Shown here piece after piece: positions 15,960 to 24,901 of a stretch of 33,499 bases of DNA (position 1 is the stretch's first letter; the number at the start of each line of letters is the position of its first letter). The position numbers and the translations under genes were made by a program. Below the pieces are notes generated by a model, which was given only the letters and a program-made list of their open reading frames with translations, did no database searches and had not been told where the DNA came from. Source of the DNA: an uncultured Syntrophaceae bacterium (lineage in GTDB: Bacteria > Desulfobacterota > Syntrophia > Syntrophales > UBA2185); assembly GCA_903893135.1 (NCBI GenBank), contig CAITLA010000011.1:1-33499 (forward strand). The letters are read 5' to 3'.

Positions 15960-16016
15960 AGCAGGAATGGCACAATCATTAAACGGACAATGTCATTGAT
16001 CAAAGAGGGATGAGAA

Positions 16017-17591
16017 ATGAAAATCAGCAAGACCAGCGAAATGCGGTTTATGGACCAGTATGCTGTTGAAAAACTCGATATACCGGAAGAGATCCTCATG
16101 GAAAACGCCGGGCAGGCCTCGACATATGTCTTAGCACAGGAGATTGGCATAAAGGATAAGAAGTTTGTTGTGTTCTGCGGCATCGGCAACAATGGCGGTG
16201 ACGGCCTTGTCGTAGCGAGAAAAATTCACAGCAATGGCGGATTGGTCAAGGTATTTGTTGCTGGAGACATGAAGAAGTTTAAAGGGGCGGCTAAAGCCAA
16301 TTGGAATATAATTTCGAAACTTCCCATTGAAGCCCGGAGGATTGAATCTGTGGAAGAGATTAGAAGCGATGTCCTCCACTGTCACGGAATTGTGGATGCC
16401 CTTTTGGGTACGGGCCTGGATAGGGAAGCGACAGGGCTCTATAAGGATGTAATTCAGTTGATCAACTCAAGCGGCAAGAAGGTTCTGAGTCTGGACATTC
16501 CTTCCGGCGTGGATGGAAACACGGGAGAAGTCCTGGGCGTGGCGGTTAAGGCAGATTATACAGTTACATTTGGTCTCCCCAAGATCGGGAACATGTTCTA
16601 TCCCGGATATGACCTGGGCGGAAAACTTTACGTTGCGCATATTTCTTTTCCGCCTTCCCTCTATAACAGCGATGCCCTCAAGGTCCAGATAAACGATTAT
16701 GTGAAGCTTCCACCCCGCGAGAGGGATGTCCACAAAGGACGCATGGGAGAGGTTCTTTTTATTGCCGGCGCTGCATCGTACTTCGGTGCACCCTATTTTT
16801 CGGCATTATCCTTTCTCAAGGCAGGTGGAGGGTATGCCCGTCTTGCTGCGCCTGTATCGATGACGCCGTTTATCGCAACGAAGGGAAGTGAGATTGTCTT
16901 TGTTCCCCAGAAGGAGACGCGGGCGGGAAGCATCGCGCTGGAAAATCGAGACAGCCTGATCGAACTCTCGGAAAAGATGGATATGGTGGTGATCGGACCC
17001 GGCCTTTCTCTGGACGATGAGACACAGCAACTTGTCAGAGAACTCGTGCCGATCATCAAGAAACCTATACTCATCGACGGGGACGGAATTACGGCTATAG
17101 CAGATCAACTGGAGATGATCAGACAAAGAAAGGGAGAGACCATCCTCACCCCCCATCTTGGGGAGATGGCCCGCATTGCGAAGAAGAGTACCGCCGAAAT
17201 CAACAAGCAGAAGATAGACATATTGCAGCTCACGGCCATGTCGCTGCATGCAATCATTGTCCTGAAGGGAGCCCACACATTGATCGGCTACCCGGACGAA
17301 AGGGTTTTTGTCAATCTCAGCGGCAATCCGGGAATGGCAACGGCGGGCTCAGGTGATGTCCTGACAGGGACCATCGCAGCCATGTTCGGCCTCGGCCTGT
17401 CGTTGGAGGATGCGGTGAAAAAGGGTGTCTTTATCCATGGATTCTCCGGAGACCTTGCAGCCGCAGATAAAGGCGAGGACGGCATCACTGCCCAGGACAT
17501 TCTTGATTATCTTCCTCTTGCCATGAGATACGATAGAGAAGGCCCTCTCGACGATTTCAGAGACATATATGAAGGACCTTATGTGGTGTGA
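16017..17591 (+). CDS. nnr: Bifunctional NAD(P)HX epimerase and ADP-dependent NAD(P)HX dehydratase
   Basis: A 524-residue fusion of the two repair enzymes for hydrated NAD(P)H. Residues 1-210 are the YjeF N-terminal epimerase domain (MENAGQAS, FCGIGNNGGDGLVVARKIH, DALLGTGLDREATGLY, SLDIPSGVDGNTGEV), which interconverts R- and S-NAD(P)HX. Residues 230-510 are the ribokinase-like dehydratase domain (KGRMGEVLFIAGAASYFGAP, VVIGPGLS, ILTPHLGEMARI and the ATP/ADP-binding NPGMATAGSGDVLTGTIAAM), which restores NAD(P)H using ADP. GAGGGATGAGAA precedes the ATG. Length is normal for the bacterial fusion. It is convergent with the polyprenyl synthase gene, with 12 bases between stop codons. Confidence 0.95.
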   Translation: MKISKTSEMRFMDQYAVEKLDIPEEILMENAGQASTYVLAQEIGIKDKKFVVFCGIGNNGGDGLVVARKIHSNGGLVKVFVAGDMKKFKGAAKANWNIISKLPIEARRIESVEEIRSDVLHCHGIVDALLGTGLDREATGLYKDVIQLINSSGKKVLSLDIPSGVDGNTGEVLGVAVKADYTVTFGLPKIGNMFYPGYDLGGKLYVAHISFPPSLYNSDALKVQINDYVKLPPRERDVHKGRMGEVLFIAGAASYFGAPYFSALSFLKAGGGYARLAAPVSMTPFIATKGSEIVFVPQKETRAGSIALENRDSLIELSEKMDMVVIGPGLSLDDETQQLVRELVPIIKKPILIDGDGITAIADQLEMIRQRKGETILTPHLGEMARIAKKSTAEINKQKIDILQLTAMSLHAIIVLKGAHTLIGYPDERVFVNLSGNPGMATAGSGDVLTGTIAAMFGLGLSLEDAVKKGVFIHGFSGDLAAADKGEDGITAQDILDYLPLAMRYDREGPLDDFRDIYEGPYVV

Positions 17592-17603
17592 GATCGAGGA
17601 GGT

Positions 17604-18578
17604 CTATATATTTCTTTCAATGATATAGTCTGATATGGCAAGGAGCGCAGCCTTTGGCTTAGAGTTTTCAAATGATTCAAGATACCCTTTTGCCTCGCCA
17701 ATGTATGTCTTTGCCTTGTTGAGGGAATAATTAATGCCGTCGTGACGGTGCATCATAGAGACGATATCCGAGATAGCTTTTTCATCCTGTTCTTTTTCCT
17801 CAACCGCCCTCTTGATCAATTTCTTTTCTTCCGATGAACATTTCTTCAGGGCATGGATAAGAGGCAGGGTTATTTTCCCCTCTTCGAGGTCTTTTCCGAT
17901 AGCTTTTCCAAACACGTCTTCCTCTGCCACATAGTCGAGGGTATCGTCGGTAATCTGAAATGCGGAGCCGAGGCGCATTCCGAAACGGGTGAGGGCCTCG
18001 ACCTGATCGTCTGATGCATTTCCCAGAATACCTCCTACAGCGCAGGCGGCGGATATGAGGGTTGCCGTCTTTTTCTCGATGATGGTGAGATATTCTTTTT
18101 CACTTATATTGATCTCGCCGCACTTGACAAGCTGAAGAACTTCCCCTTCCGACATGGTATTTGTCGTTGTGGAGAGGAGTTTTATAATGGATAAATTGCC
18201 GTACTCAGTCATAAGTTTGAAGGATTTGGAATAGAGAAAATCGCCCACGAGCACGCTGGCCGCATTCCCCCATATATTGTTCGCAGAAATTTTTCCCCTC
18301 CGGGTCGTTGCTTCATCAATTACGTCATCATGGAGCAGTGTGGCTGTATGGATGAATTCAATCACTGCGGACAGGGCGTACTTTTTCTCGCCCTTGTAAC
18401 CGCAAAGTGAAGCGGTGGACAGAAGCAAGAGTGGCCTGAATCTTTTTCCTCCGCTGCCTATGAGATGATGGATGATTTCGGGTATCAGGTGCACCCCGGA
18501 ACGGAGATGCGTTTCCATCTGTTCTTCAACGCGTTTTAAGTCATCCCCATAAGTGCGGAAAACATCCTGTATTTGCAT
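17604..18578 (-). CDS. ispB: Long-chain trans-polyprenyl diphosphate synthase (octaprenyl/heptaprenyl type)
   Basis: About 324 residues. The first aspartate-rich motif is LLHDDVIDEATTRRG and the second is ITDDTLDYVAEED; GSGGKRFRPLLLL is the IPP-binding region. The first motif has DDxxD without insertion and the residue upstream is threonine/alanine (HTATLLHDD), consistent with long-chain products such as C35-C40 used for menaquinone or ubiquinone side chains, as opposed to the farnesyl-type synthase at 31508. Chain length cannot be fixed from sequence. The ATG at 18578 follows AGGGA. The gene overlaps the end of the shortened LUD gene region and is probably transcribed from the promoter at 18908-18936. 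Confidence 0.9.
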   Translation of the reverse strand: MQIQDVFRTYGDDLKRVEEQMETHLRSGVHLIPEIIHHLIGSGGKRFRPLLLLSTASLCGYKGEKKYALSAVIEFIHTATLLHDDVIDEATTRRGKISANNIWGNAASVLVGDFLYSKSFKLMTEYGNLSIIKLLSTTTNTMSEGEVLQLVKCGEINISEKEYLTIIEKKTATLISAACAVGGILGNASDDQVEALTRFGMRLGSAFQITDDTLDYVAEEDVFGKAIGKDLEEGKITLPLIHALKKCSSEEKKLIKRAVEEKEQDEKAISDIVSMMHRHDGINYSLNKAKTYIGEAKGYLESFENSKPKAALLAISDYIIERNI

Positions 18579-18581
18579 CAA

Positions 18582-18866
18582 TCAATCCCTATATGATGAT
18601 AATCTCAAATCTTCGTTTATCAGGATGACTTTCACCCTTATTTTCTTATTGTTCGTGAGTTCATCATAAAGCCCGGTGGCGACGAATGTCATGGAGCCGC
18701 CCCAGGAAATGCTCTTGGGGGCGACGTTGGGAATAATTTTATTAAGCACACTATTTTTTGCTTCGGCAGCATTTTGAGCCACAAACACATCGAAGTTATT
18801 TGCCTCCAGGGATAGTTTAATATCCGCAAGTCTGATCTGCCAGAACCTATCGACAGGACTGTCCAC
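18582..18866 (-). pseudogene. LUD-domain (DUF162) protein with in-frame internal deletion
   Basis: A 94-residue ORF. Residues 1-75 are the normal LUD N-terminus (FWQIRLADIKLSLEANNFDV, VAPKSISWGGSMTFVATGLYDEL) and the last residues, RVKVILINEDLRLS, match the family's C-terminal strand (like R.TVIIV.E.LG). About 110-120 residues of the usual 200-210, including the middle catalytic-looking block and the cysteine cluster, are missing, and the two ends remain in frame. LUD proteins act in lactate utilisation or related redox steps. The GTG start has AGGAGG 6 bases before it and lies behind a strong promoter, so a short protein may still be made and may mainly couple translation to the polyprenyl synthase gene. 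Confidence 0.75.
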
Positions 18867-18907
18867 GTCATACCTCCTGCTTTGATTGGATGCTCCGATT
18901 TTTGGGC

Positions 18908-18936
18908 ATTATGTAGAAATGGGTGTTTCTTGTCAA
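18908..18936 (-). promoter_or_regulatory. Strong sigma-70 promoter for the LUD remnant and polyprenyl synthase
   Basis: On the minus strand TTGACA (18936-18931), 17 bases, CATAAT (18913-18908). It lies 42 bases before the GTG at 18866 and is nearly identical in boxes and spacing to the promoter at 15876-15904. Confidence 0.75.
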
Positions 18937-19065
18937 GCCTGTATATTATTACGGCTTCATGCAAAGGCGCTCCGCCTGCACAGGGACGGTCCTGCTGCAT
19001 TGCGCTCTATCATTCGTCGTGGTAAGACTATATCAATCACTATTTTATTTACTATCGCATTGTTT

Positions 19066-19866
19066 ATGGACGATAATTCCTTCAGGCAGCTCGTGGATTG
19101 GCTCGGTCTCTCCTGGCAGGGTTACGCCAAGGTGAGAAAAGGCGTTAAGAAACGCATTGGCCGTCATATGCGGGAGCTTGGCTTGCCGACTATGGATGAC
19201 TATCTTCAAGCTCTGACCGACCCCGAGATTTTGAAAAAGGTCGAAAGGCTGATGAGCGTTTCCATAAGCCATTTCTTCCGTGATCAAAATCTGTGGCACA
19301 CTCTCGAAGAGGAAATTATCCCGGACATCACAGCCGGACGCAGTGAAAAAATTCATGCATGGTCGGCCGGTTGCGCGCTGGGACAGGAAGCCTACAGCCT
19401 TGCAATAAAATGGGACATGCTGAAAAAAAAGCGCTCCAGTCTGCCTGAACTTCGGATCCGGGCTACCGACATTAATCCCGATTACATAGGCAAAGCCATG
19501 GCAGGGCTTTATGGCAGAAGCAGTCTAAAAGGATTGTCGGACGAAATTAAATCGTTCTATTTCCATGCATGTGAGGACCGGGAGAACTACTGTGTGGCGG
19601 ATTATTTGAAAAAGTATATCGCGTGGGAAGTGCATGATCTGATGAAAGAGCTGCCTCCTGCCGAAAGGTTTCAGATCATTTTTTTAAGAAATAGTCTGTT
19701 CACATATTATCGCCGGGAATGTATGTCTTCCGTCTTTCTCCATGTTTTAGACAGCCTGGATGACGGTGGATTCTTCATTATCGGAAGCCACGAGATCTTG
19801 CCTTCTCAAACACATACACTTTCACCATTTAAAGGCTCTTCGTATATTTTTCAAAAGACATCTTAA
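19066..19866 (+). CDS. CheR-like protein-glutamate methyltransferase, solitary
   Basis: About 266 residues. The N-terminal helical CheR_N-like part ends in LMSVSISHFFRDQNLWHTLE (compare ITTNEThFFR). The SAM-binding domain has IHAWSAGCALGQEAYSLAI (motif I) and a later FQIIFLRNSLFTYYRREC, equivalent to CRNVLIYF. CheR methylates glutamates of chemoreceptors using SAM. ATG 19066 was chosen because the 60 in-frame residues before it do not resemble the family; no strong ribosome binding site is seen. No receptor, CheA or CheB gene is in the window, so its partner is unknown and it may act outside classical chemotaxis. The cysteine of CRN is leucine here. Confidence 0.85.
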   Translation: MDDNSFRQLVDWLGLSWQGYAKVRKGVKKRIGRHMRELGLPTMDDYLQALTDPEILKKVERLMSVSISHFFRDQNLWHTLEEEIIPDITAGRSEKIHAWSAGCALGQEAYSLAIKWDMLKKKRSSLPELRIRATDINPDYIGKAMAGLYGRSSLKGLSDEIKSFYFHACEDRENYCVADYLKKYIAWEVHDLMKELPPAERFQIIFLRNSLFTYYRRECMSSVFLHVLDSLDDGGFFIIGSHEILPSQTHTLSPFKGSSYIFQKTS

Positions 19867-20028
19867 ATATGCAACGCTCCATATCAACTGAAGGCAGGAC
19901 GCCGAAGTGTCGGCATCGACACGCTCTGCATTACTCATATTGTACCGTATCAACTTCTTAACGACAACACTAAAATTGCAAGAATAAAAAAACTCTTTGG
20001 GCAACTGTTTTACTTTCATTTTCGGCAC

Positions 20029-20898
20029 CTAAATGACCTTCTTCATTGCGGCAATGGCTGTTTCAATTTGATCGTCCGTTGGTTCCTTAGTGGTGATCTT
20101 TTGCAACAGTAATCCCGGCCAGCTCAAGATTTGCACCCATTTCAAGTCTCTCTTTCTTCCGGTAAAGCGAATAATCTCATATGAAATTCCGGCAATAACA
20201 GGAAGCAGCAGGAGTTTATAGAAAACTCTGTGCACAAAGTCAGGCCTCCCAAGGAGCGAAAATATCAGGATTGCCGTGATCATAACGACAAGGACAAAAC
20301 TCGTCCCGCAGCGCGGATGGCGCGTAGAGAATTTCCTGATATTGTCCACAGTCAATTCCTGACCATTTTCCCAGGCGAATACCGTCTTATGCTCAGCCCC
20401 ATGATACATGAATACCCTTCTCATGTCTTCCATCAAAAGGGTGGTGCCCAGGAAACACAGGAAAATACCGAGACGAATAAAACCCTCTATTATGTTCAGG
20501 AGAATTGTGCTTGATACGAAACCTTTCAATACTGAAAAGCAGTAAGCGGGGACAACAACGAAAAATAATATGCCCATGCCCAAACCAATTATGACTGAAA
20601 GCGTCATTTCCCATTTTTTGGGCTTCACATCATTTTCCGTCAAGGCCAGCTCGGCAGAATACATAAGGCATTTCATACCGATCACCATCATTTCCAGAAG
20701 GGTGACGGATCCACGCATAACCGGCAGCCCCAGAAATTTATATCTCTTGGTGAGCGGAACATAATACTGTTCCTGGATAGCTATTTCGCGGTCAGGCTTT
20801 CTTACGGCGGCTGCGATCTTGTTCCCATGCCGCATCATAACGCCTTCTATAATAGCCTGGCCACCGGCTATATCTTCTGGATGAGGTTTTTCATTCAT
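20029..20898 (-). CDS. DUF1385 family integral membrane protein (YqhQ-like)
   Basis: A 289-residue membrane protein. Diagnostic motifs are GGQAIIEGVMMRHGN at the N-terminus, MYHGAEHKTVFAWENG and RHPRCGTSFVLVVM, whose histidines, cysteine and acidic residues suggest a metal site facing the membrane. Five or so hydrophobic segments are visible. The role of DUF1385/YqhQ is not established. It lies 54 bases downstream of metG, and near prfA/rpmE in many Firmicutes and Deltaproteobacteria; here it ends the tmk-to-DUF1385 run. Confidence 0.9.
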   Translation of the reverse strand: MNEKPHPEDIAGGQAIIEGVMMRHGNKIAAAVRKPDREIAIQEQYYVPLTKRYKFLGLPVMRGSVTLLEMMVIGMKCLMYSAELALTENDVKPKKWEMTLSVIIGLGMGILFFVVVPAYCFSVLKGFVSSTILLNIIEGFIRLGIFLCFLGTTLLMEDMRRVFMYHGAEHKTVFAWENGQELTVDNIRKFSTRHPRCGTSFVLVVMITAILIFSLLGRPDFVHRVFYKLLLLPVIAGISYEIIRFTGRKRDLKWVQILSWPGLLLQKITTKEPTDDQIETAIAAMKKVI

Positions 20899-20952
20899 TG
20901 CTGTTGAGATAAGGATGTCTTTGATTCATTCTGGCTATGAGGAATCACCCGT

Positions 20953-22857
20953 TTACCGGATTCTTGCCCCCGTGACGGGTTCTCTATCGAAACACAGGAG
21001 CGTCAGGCCATCTTCCGTATCGGCAGCAAGGAGCATAGCCTGGGATTCTATACCCATCATCTTTGTCGGTTTCAGGTTTGCCACAACGACGATTTTTTTC
21101 CCGATGAGGTCTTCCGGCTTGTAATCCTTTGCTATGCCCGCCACAAGAGTCCTTTTTTCACCCATATCGATCGTGAGCTTCAGGAGCTTGCTGGACTTGG
21201 GAACGGCCTCCGCCTCGATGACCTTGGCAACACGAATGTCCACCTTCTCGAAATCCGCATAATCTATCAGCGGCTTTACAGGTTGAATCTCTTTCTCTGT
21301 CACCTCCGGTTTCTCCCTTTCTTTTTCAAATTTAACCCGCGGGAAGAGCGCATCGGATCTCTTGAGGCTGTTTCCGCGCGTGATCCCTCCCCAGCTTCGG
21401 ATACTGTCAAAATCCTGCGAAGCCGCGTTCGTGATGCCCAACTGATCCATAATCTTCTCTGCCGAGCCGGGCATGAAAGGAGAGACCAAGACTGCAATGA
21501 TCCGAAGCGATTCGAGGAGATTGTAGATAACAGTCTCCAGCCGGCTCTCATTTGCCGCATCCTGACCGAGTCTCCACGGCTCCTGCTCGACGATATATTT
21601 ATTCGTCACGTTGATAAAATCCCAGATGGCAATCAAGGCCCTGTGGAGCGTAAGTTCCTGGAAACAGTTCTCCACCTCAGCAACGGCCTTCGCTGCTGCC
21701 GCCACAAGCAGCCTGTCTTCTTCGGTTTGAGTATGCTCTTCAGGCACTTTCCCGGCGCAGTATTTCATAGCCATCGTCATGGTCCTGCTCACCAGATTGC
21801 CAAGATCATTGGCCAGATCCGAGTTGATCCTCTGGACGAAGCTCTCTTCGCTGAAACTGGAATCAAGACCAAAAACCATCTCCCGAAGAAGAAAATAACG
21901 GAAGGGGTCAAGGCCATATGTATCTTTCAAATCCAGGGGCTTGATCACATTGCCGAGACTTTTCGACATCTTGCTCTGGTCGACGACCCAGTAGCCATGG
22001 ACGTTGAGATGCTGGTAAGGCTCAATCCCTGAGGCTTTCAGCATGGTGGGCCAGTAAATGCCGTGCGGCTTGAGGATATCCTTCGCGATAAGATGCTGGG
22101 CCTTTGGCCAGAATACCCTGAACTTTTCGCCGTCCGGATAACCCGGTCCCGTAATATAATTGATGAGGGCATCAAACCAGACATACGTCACGTAGTCTTC
22201 ATCAAAGGGCAGAGTTATTCCCCAGTTCAACCTGCTCTTCGGTCTCGATATGCATAAATCTTCCAGCGGCTCCCTCAAGAAGGCAAGGACCTCATTCTTG
22301 TAACGCTCCGGCCTGATGAAATCTGGGTGATCTTTGATATACTCTATCAGCCAGTCCTTATACTTGCTCATCTTGAAAAAGTAATTGCTCTCTTCCCGAT
22401 ACTCCGGGGCTGCTTTATGATCGGGACAGAGCCCGTTCACCAGCTCTTTCTCCGTGTAGAATCGTTCACAGCCTACGCAGTAGTATCCCTCGTATTTTCC
22501 GAAGTAGATGTCCCCGGCGTCATAGACCTTCTTGAGAATCAGTCTGACCGTGTCGACGTGGTTTGTATCGGTGGTCCTGATGAAACAGTCATTGGTGACG
22601 GCAAGCTGCGGCCATAGGTTCCTGAACTGGGCGCTGATGCGGTCTGCATATTCTTTAGGGGTTGTGTTGGCTCCCCGGGCGGCTTCGACAATCTTGTCAC
22701 CATGCTCATCCGTACCGGTCAGAAAAAATACCCTGTATCCGGAAAGGCGATGATACCTGGCCAGAACATCGGCAACAATAGTCGTATAGGCATGGCCTAT
22801 ATGCGGCGAGGCATTGACGTAATATATCGGCGTTGTAATATAATAAGTTTTCTCCAC
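20953..22857 (-). CDS. metG: Methionine--tRNA ligase
   Basis: About 634 residues. The class I catalytic core has NASPHIGHAYT (HIGH-type motif), a metal-binding knuckle with CVGCERFY and CPDH, and SKMSKSLGNVI (KMSKS loop). After the anticodon-binding helical domain, the last 110 residues form an OB-fold tRNA-binding domain (FEKVDIRVAKVIEAEAVPKS) that promotes dimerisation. The enzyme charges tRNA-Met in the cytosol. GTG 22857 is preferred to TTG 22863 because GAGGGA lies 6 bases before it and the protein then begins MEKTYYITTPIYYV, the usual family start. It follows ricT at 61 bases. Confidence 0.97.
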   Translation of the reverse strand: MEKTYYITTPIYYVNASPHIGHAYTTIVADVLARYHRLSGYRVFFLTGTDEHGDKIVEAARGANTTPKEYADRISAQFRNLWPQLAVTNDCFIRTTDTNHVDTVRLILKKVYDAGDIYFGKYEGYYCVGCERFYTEKELVNGLCPDHKAAPEYREESNYFFKMSKYKDWLIEYIKDHPDFIRPERYKNEVLAFLREPLEDLCISRPKSRLNWGITLPFDEDYVTYVWFDALINYITGPGYPDGEKFRVFWPKAQHLIAKDILKPHGIYWPTMLKASGIEPYQHLNVHGYWVVDQSKMSKSLGNVIKPLDLKDTYGLDPFRYFLLREMVFGLDSSFSEESFVQRINSDLANDLGNLVSRTMTMAMKYCAGKVPEEHTQTEEDRLLVAAAAKAVAEVENCFQELTLHRALIAIWDFINVTNKYIVEQEPWRLGQDAANESRLETVIYNLLESLRIIAVLVSPFMPGSAEKIMDQLGITNAASQDFDSIRSWGGITRGNSLKRSDALFPRVKFEKEREKPEVTEKEIQPVKPLIDYADFEKVDIRVAKVIEAEAVPKSSKLLKLTIDMGEKRTLVAGIAKDYKPEDLIGKKIVVVANLKPTKMMGIESQAMLLAADTEDGLTLLCFDREPVTGARIR

Positions 22858-22918
22858 AAACAATCCCTCTATTTTTAAAAAGCCGCCGGCATCAACAGAG
22901 AGCTGTAAAATCCCACAG

Positions 22919-23707
22919 CTACAAGTCTTTTATATTAACTGTAACCTCTTTACCACTTTCCAGCTCGATAACTATTTCACCCTTGAGGATATTTTGCCTT
23001 ATGACCTTGCCGCGCCCTTCAGGAGCATTTATGACCTTGCCGCACTTTGGTATGTGTTTTTTCATATCCTGATACCCCTCAAATTCAAAGGCCAGGCAAC
23101 ACATCAATCTCCCACAGAGTCCTGAAATTTTTTCCGGATTCAGAGACACACTCTGTTCTTTGGCCATCTTGACGGATACCCGGTCCAGATTGGGGATCGA
23201 ATTTGCACAACATACTTCTCTGCCGCAAATCCCCAGACCCCCTATCATCCGGGCTTCATGACGGGCGCCAATTTGCCTTAACTCAATCCTCATCTTGAAC
23301 TGCTGAACCAGATCCTTTACGAGTTCCCGAAAATCGACCCGGCTTTCCGCTGTAAAATAAAATACTATCTGGCTCTTATCGAAGAGACATTCCACGTCAA
23401 TCAGCTTCATGGGAATATCCCGTGCCTTGATTTTCTCCATGCAGAATTGGCGGGAATCCTGTTCCAGGGTTTCATTCTCTTTCTTGATTCTGAAATCTTC
23501 CTCTGTGACCTTGCGGACGACACTCTTGAGACCATTCGGCAGTTTATTAATCGGCACAGGCATCACTGGAGTAATAACCGTACCCCAAGACATGCCGTTT
23601 TCCGTATTGACAAGAACCTGATCGTTTTTAGCAAGCTGGAGAGCAGCAGCTTCAAAGTTATATATCTTTCCATCTTTTCGAAACTTTATGCCGACAATAT
23701 TTTTCAG
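22919..23707 (-). CDS. ricT: RicT/PSP1-domain protein, apparent CTG start
   Basis: About 262 residues of the PSP1 (YaaT, RicT) family. The cysteine set is complete: GGLGICGREVCCA and SGLCGRLMCCLAFE. In Bacillus RicT acts with RicA and RicF, carries iron-sulfur clusters and affects RNase Y; in Proteobacteria the role is unclear. The first ATG (23593) would remove a conserved N-terminal strand: codons 23707-23594 encode LKNIVGIKFRKDGKIYNFE and VLVNTENG, typical of the family. Upstream in this frame there is a TAA and no ATG, GTG or TTG. CTG at 23707, 8 bases after AGGAGC, is the most likely start. The order tmk-holB-ricT-metG is conserved in many bacteria. Confidence 0.88.
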   Translation of the reverse strand: MKNIVGIKFRKDGKIYNFEAAALQLAKNDQVLVNTENGMSWGTVITPVMPVPINKLPNGLKSVVRKVTEEDFRIKKENETLEQDSRQFCMEKIKARDIPMKLIDVECLFDKSQIVFYFTAESRVDFRELVKDLVQQFKMRIELRQIGARHEARMIGGLGICGREVCCANSIPNLDRVSVKMAKEQSVSLNPEKISGLCGRLMCCLAFEFEGYQDMKKHIPKCGKVINAPEGRGKVIRQNILKGEIVIELESGKEVTVNIKDL

Positions 23708-23809
23708 ATTTATTTGCTCCTTTTCCCGTTACTCAAACTGGTCTTAATCAGCCATTACCCATTTGTCGGTAGGTTGGATGCTGCTACCTGCGTAATGACA
23801 GAAAACCAA

Positions 23810-24799
23810 TTATTCACGATACCTGCCAAGTGTAAACATCATGACCTCTAAAGTCAATTGTTTATTGGCATTCTGACTTAGTGTGTGGAATGCCCGATCC
23901 ACAGCCCTTATGCAGCGCACAATATCGCGGCCCGATTCACTCTCGGCAACAGACTTTATGATATCAATATAATCCTGATTGATAAGACTGTCTCGATCGC
24001 CGGTTTCCTTATACACCAATGCATCCCTGTAACCGGTCATTAAGATGCAGAGCCTTTCCATAATATCTTTTCTTTCCTGTCCAAAATCGTTGAGAGCGGA
24101 TAACAATTTGAGGGGATCTTTCGTTTTGATCCTTGCAATTATATCAAGGACTGTCGCCCTCGTTGTCAGATACGACTCATCATTCATTGCCTGGGCCTTC
24201 CCGATGCTGCCGCCCGACGATAAGGCGATCAGATGGGCCGATTTATGGTCCAGTGATGATTTTTCCTCTAAGAACGAAGCAACAGTTTCCCGCCTAAGTG
24301 GATTAAACCTCAAGTGCTGGCACCTGGATAGAACAGTGGCAGGAAGCTGATGGGGGCGTGAAGTGAGCAATACCAATATATTTGATGCCGAGGGCTCTTC
24401 CAGTGTTTTCAGGATGGCATTAGCAGAAACGATATTCATCCTGTCAGCATCTACGACGATAAAAATTCGCTTTCCTCCTTCAAAAGGGCTGAATTTCATC
24501 TGCTCCTGGAGTTCTCTGATTTCCTGTATTATTATTGATTGTCCTTGAGCTTTTATCGTAATAACATCGGGGTGATTTCCGTGATCTATTTTCAGGCAGG
24601 AAGAACATGCATCGCACGCATCGAGGCTGTCCCGCCCGCTTTTGCAATTCAGTGCCTTGGCAAATGCCTCCGCCACGGTCTTTTTCCCGACACCTTCCGC
24701 GCCGTAAAAAAGATGCGCATGGGGAATACGATCCTTTGCCATCGCCGATTGAAGGACCTTTATCTGTTTTTCATGACCATAAACGTCTTTGAAAGACAT
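23810..24799 (-). CDS. holB: DNA polymerase III delta prime subunit
   Basis: A 329-residue clamp-loader subunit that helps place the sliding clamp on DNA. It has a nucleotide-binding-like P-loop (FYGAEGVGKKTVAEAF), a four-cysteine zinc module (C52, then CDACSSC), FIVVDADRMN for the Walker B region, SANAILKTLEEP and the LLTSRPHQLPATVLSRCQ sensor block with the SRC motif. The P-loop is near intact, as in other bacterial delta prime/tau-like proteins, though true delta prime often lacks ATPase activity. It lies between tmk and ricT as usual. Confidence 0.93.
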   Translation of the reverse strand: MSFKDVYGHEKQIKVLQSAMAKDRIPHAHLFYGAEGVGKKTVAEAFAKALNCKSGRDSLDACDACSSCLKIDHGNHPDVITIKAQGQSIIIQEIRELQEQMKFSPFEGGKRIFIVVDADRMNIVSANAILKTLEEPSASNILVLLTSRPHQLPATVLSRCQHLRFNPLRRETVASFLEEKSSLDHKSAHLIALSSGGSIGKAQAMNDESYLTTRATVLDIIARIKTKDPLKLLSALNDFGQERKDIMERLCILMTGYRDALVYKETGDRDSLINQDYIDIIKSVAESESGRDIVRCIRAVDRAFHTLSQNANKQLTLEVMMFTLGRYRE

Positions 24800-24901
24800 G
24801 CAACCAACCTTTTTTAAAGCCTAAATAATACAGAAATTCTCATATCAAAAATCCAATAGGTTTTACCATTAGAATTTTGGTGCTGTTTTGGGATCTTGTG
24901 C

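Noticed and set aside
18945-19020. GC-rich hairpins considered as a GEMM (cyclic-di-GMP) riboswitch before the CheR-like gene
   Set aside because: GCAAAG and GCACAGGG fragments occur in the wrong order and the conserved tetraloop/receptor elements are absent.
18886-19065. 60-residue N-terminal extension of the CheR-like ORF
   Set aside because: It does not resemble CheR N-termini and overlaps the minus-strand promoter of the LUD remnant; ATG 19066 is preferred.
19907-19922. 6-bp hairpin GTGTCG/CGACAC between convergent CheR and DUF1385 genes
   Set aside because: No T-run on either side; too short to call a terminator.
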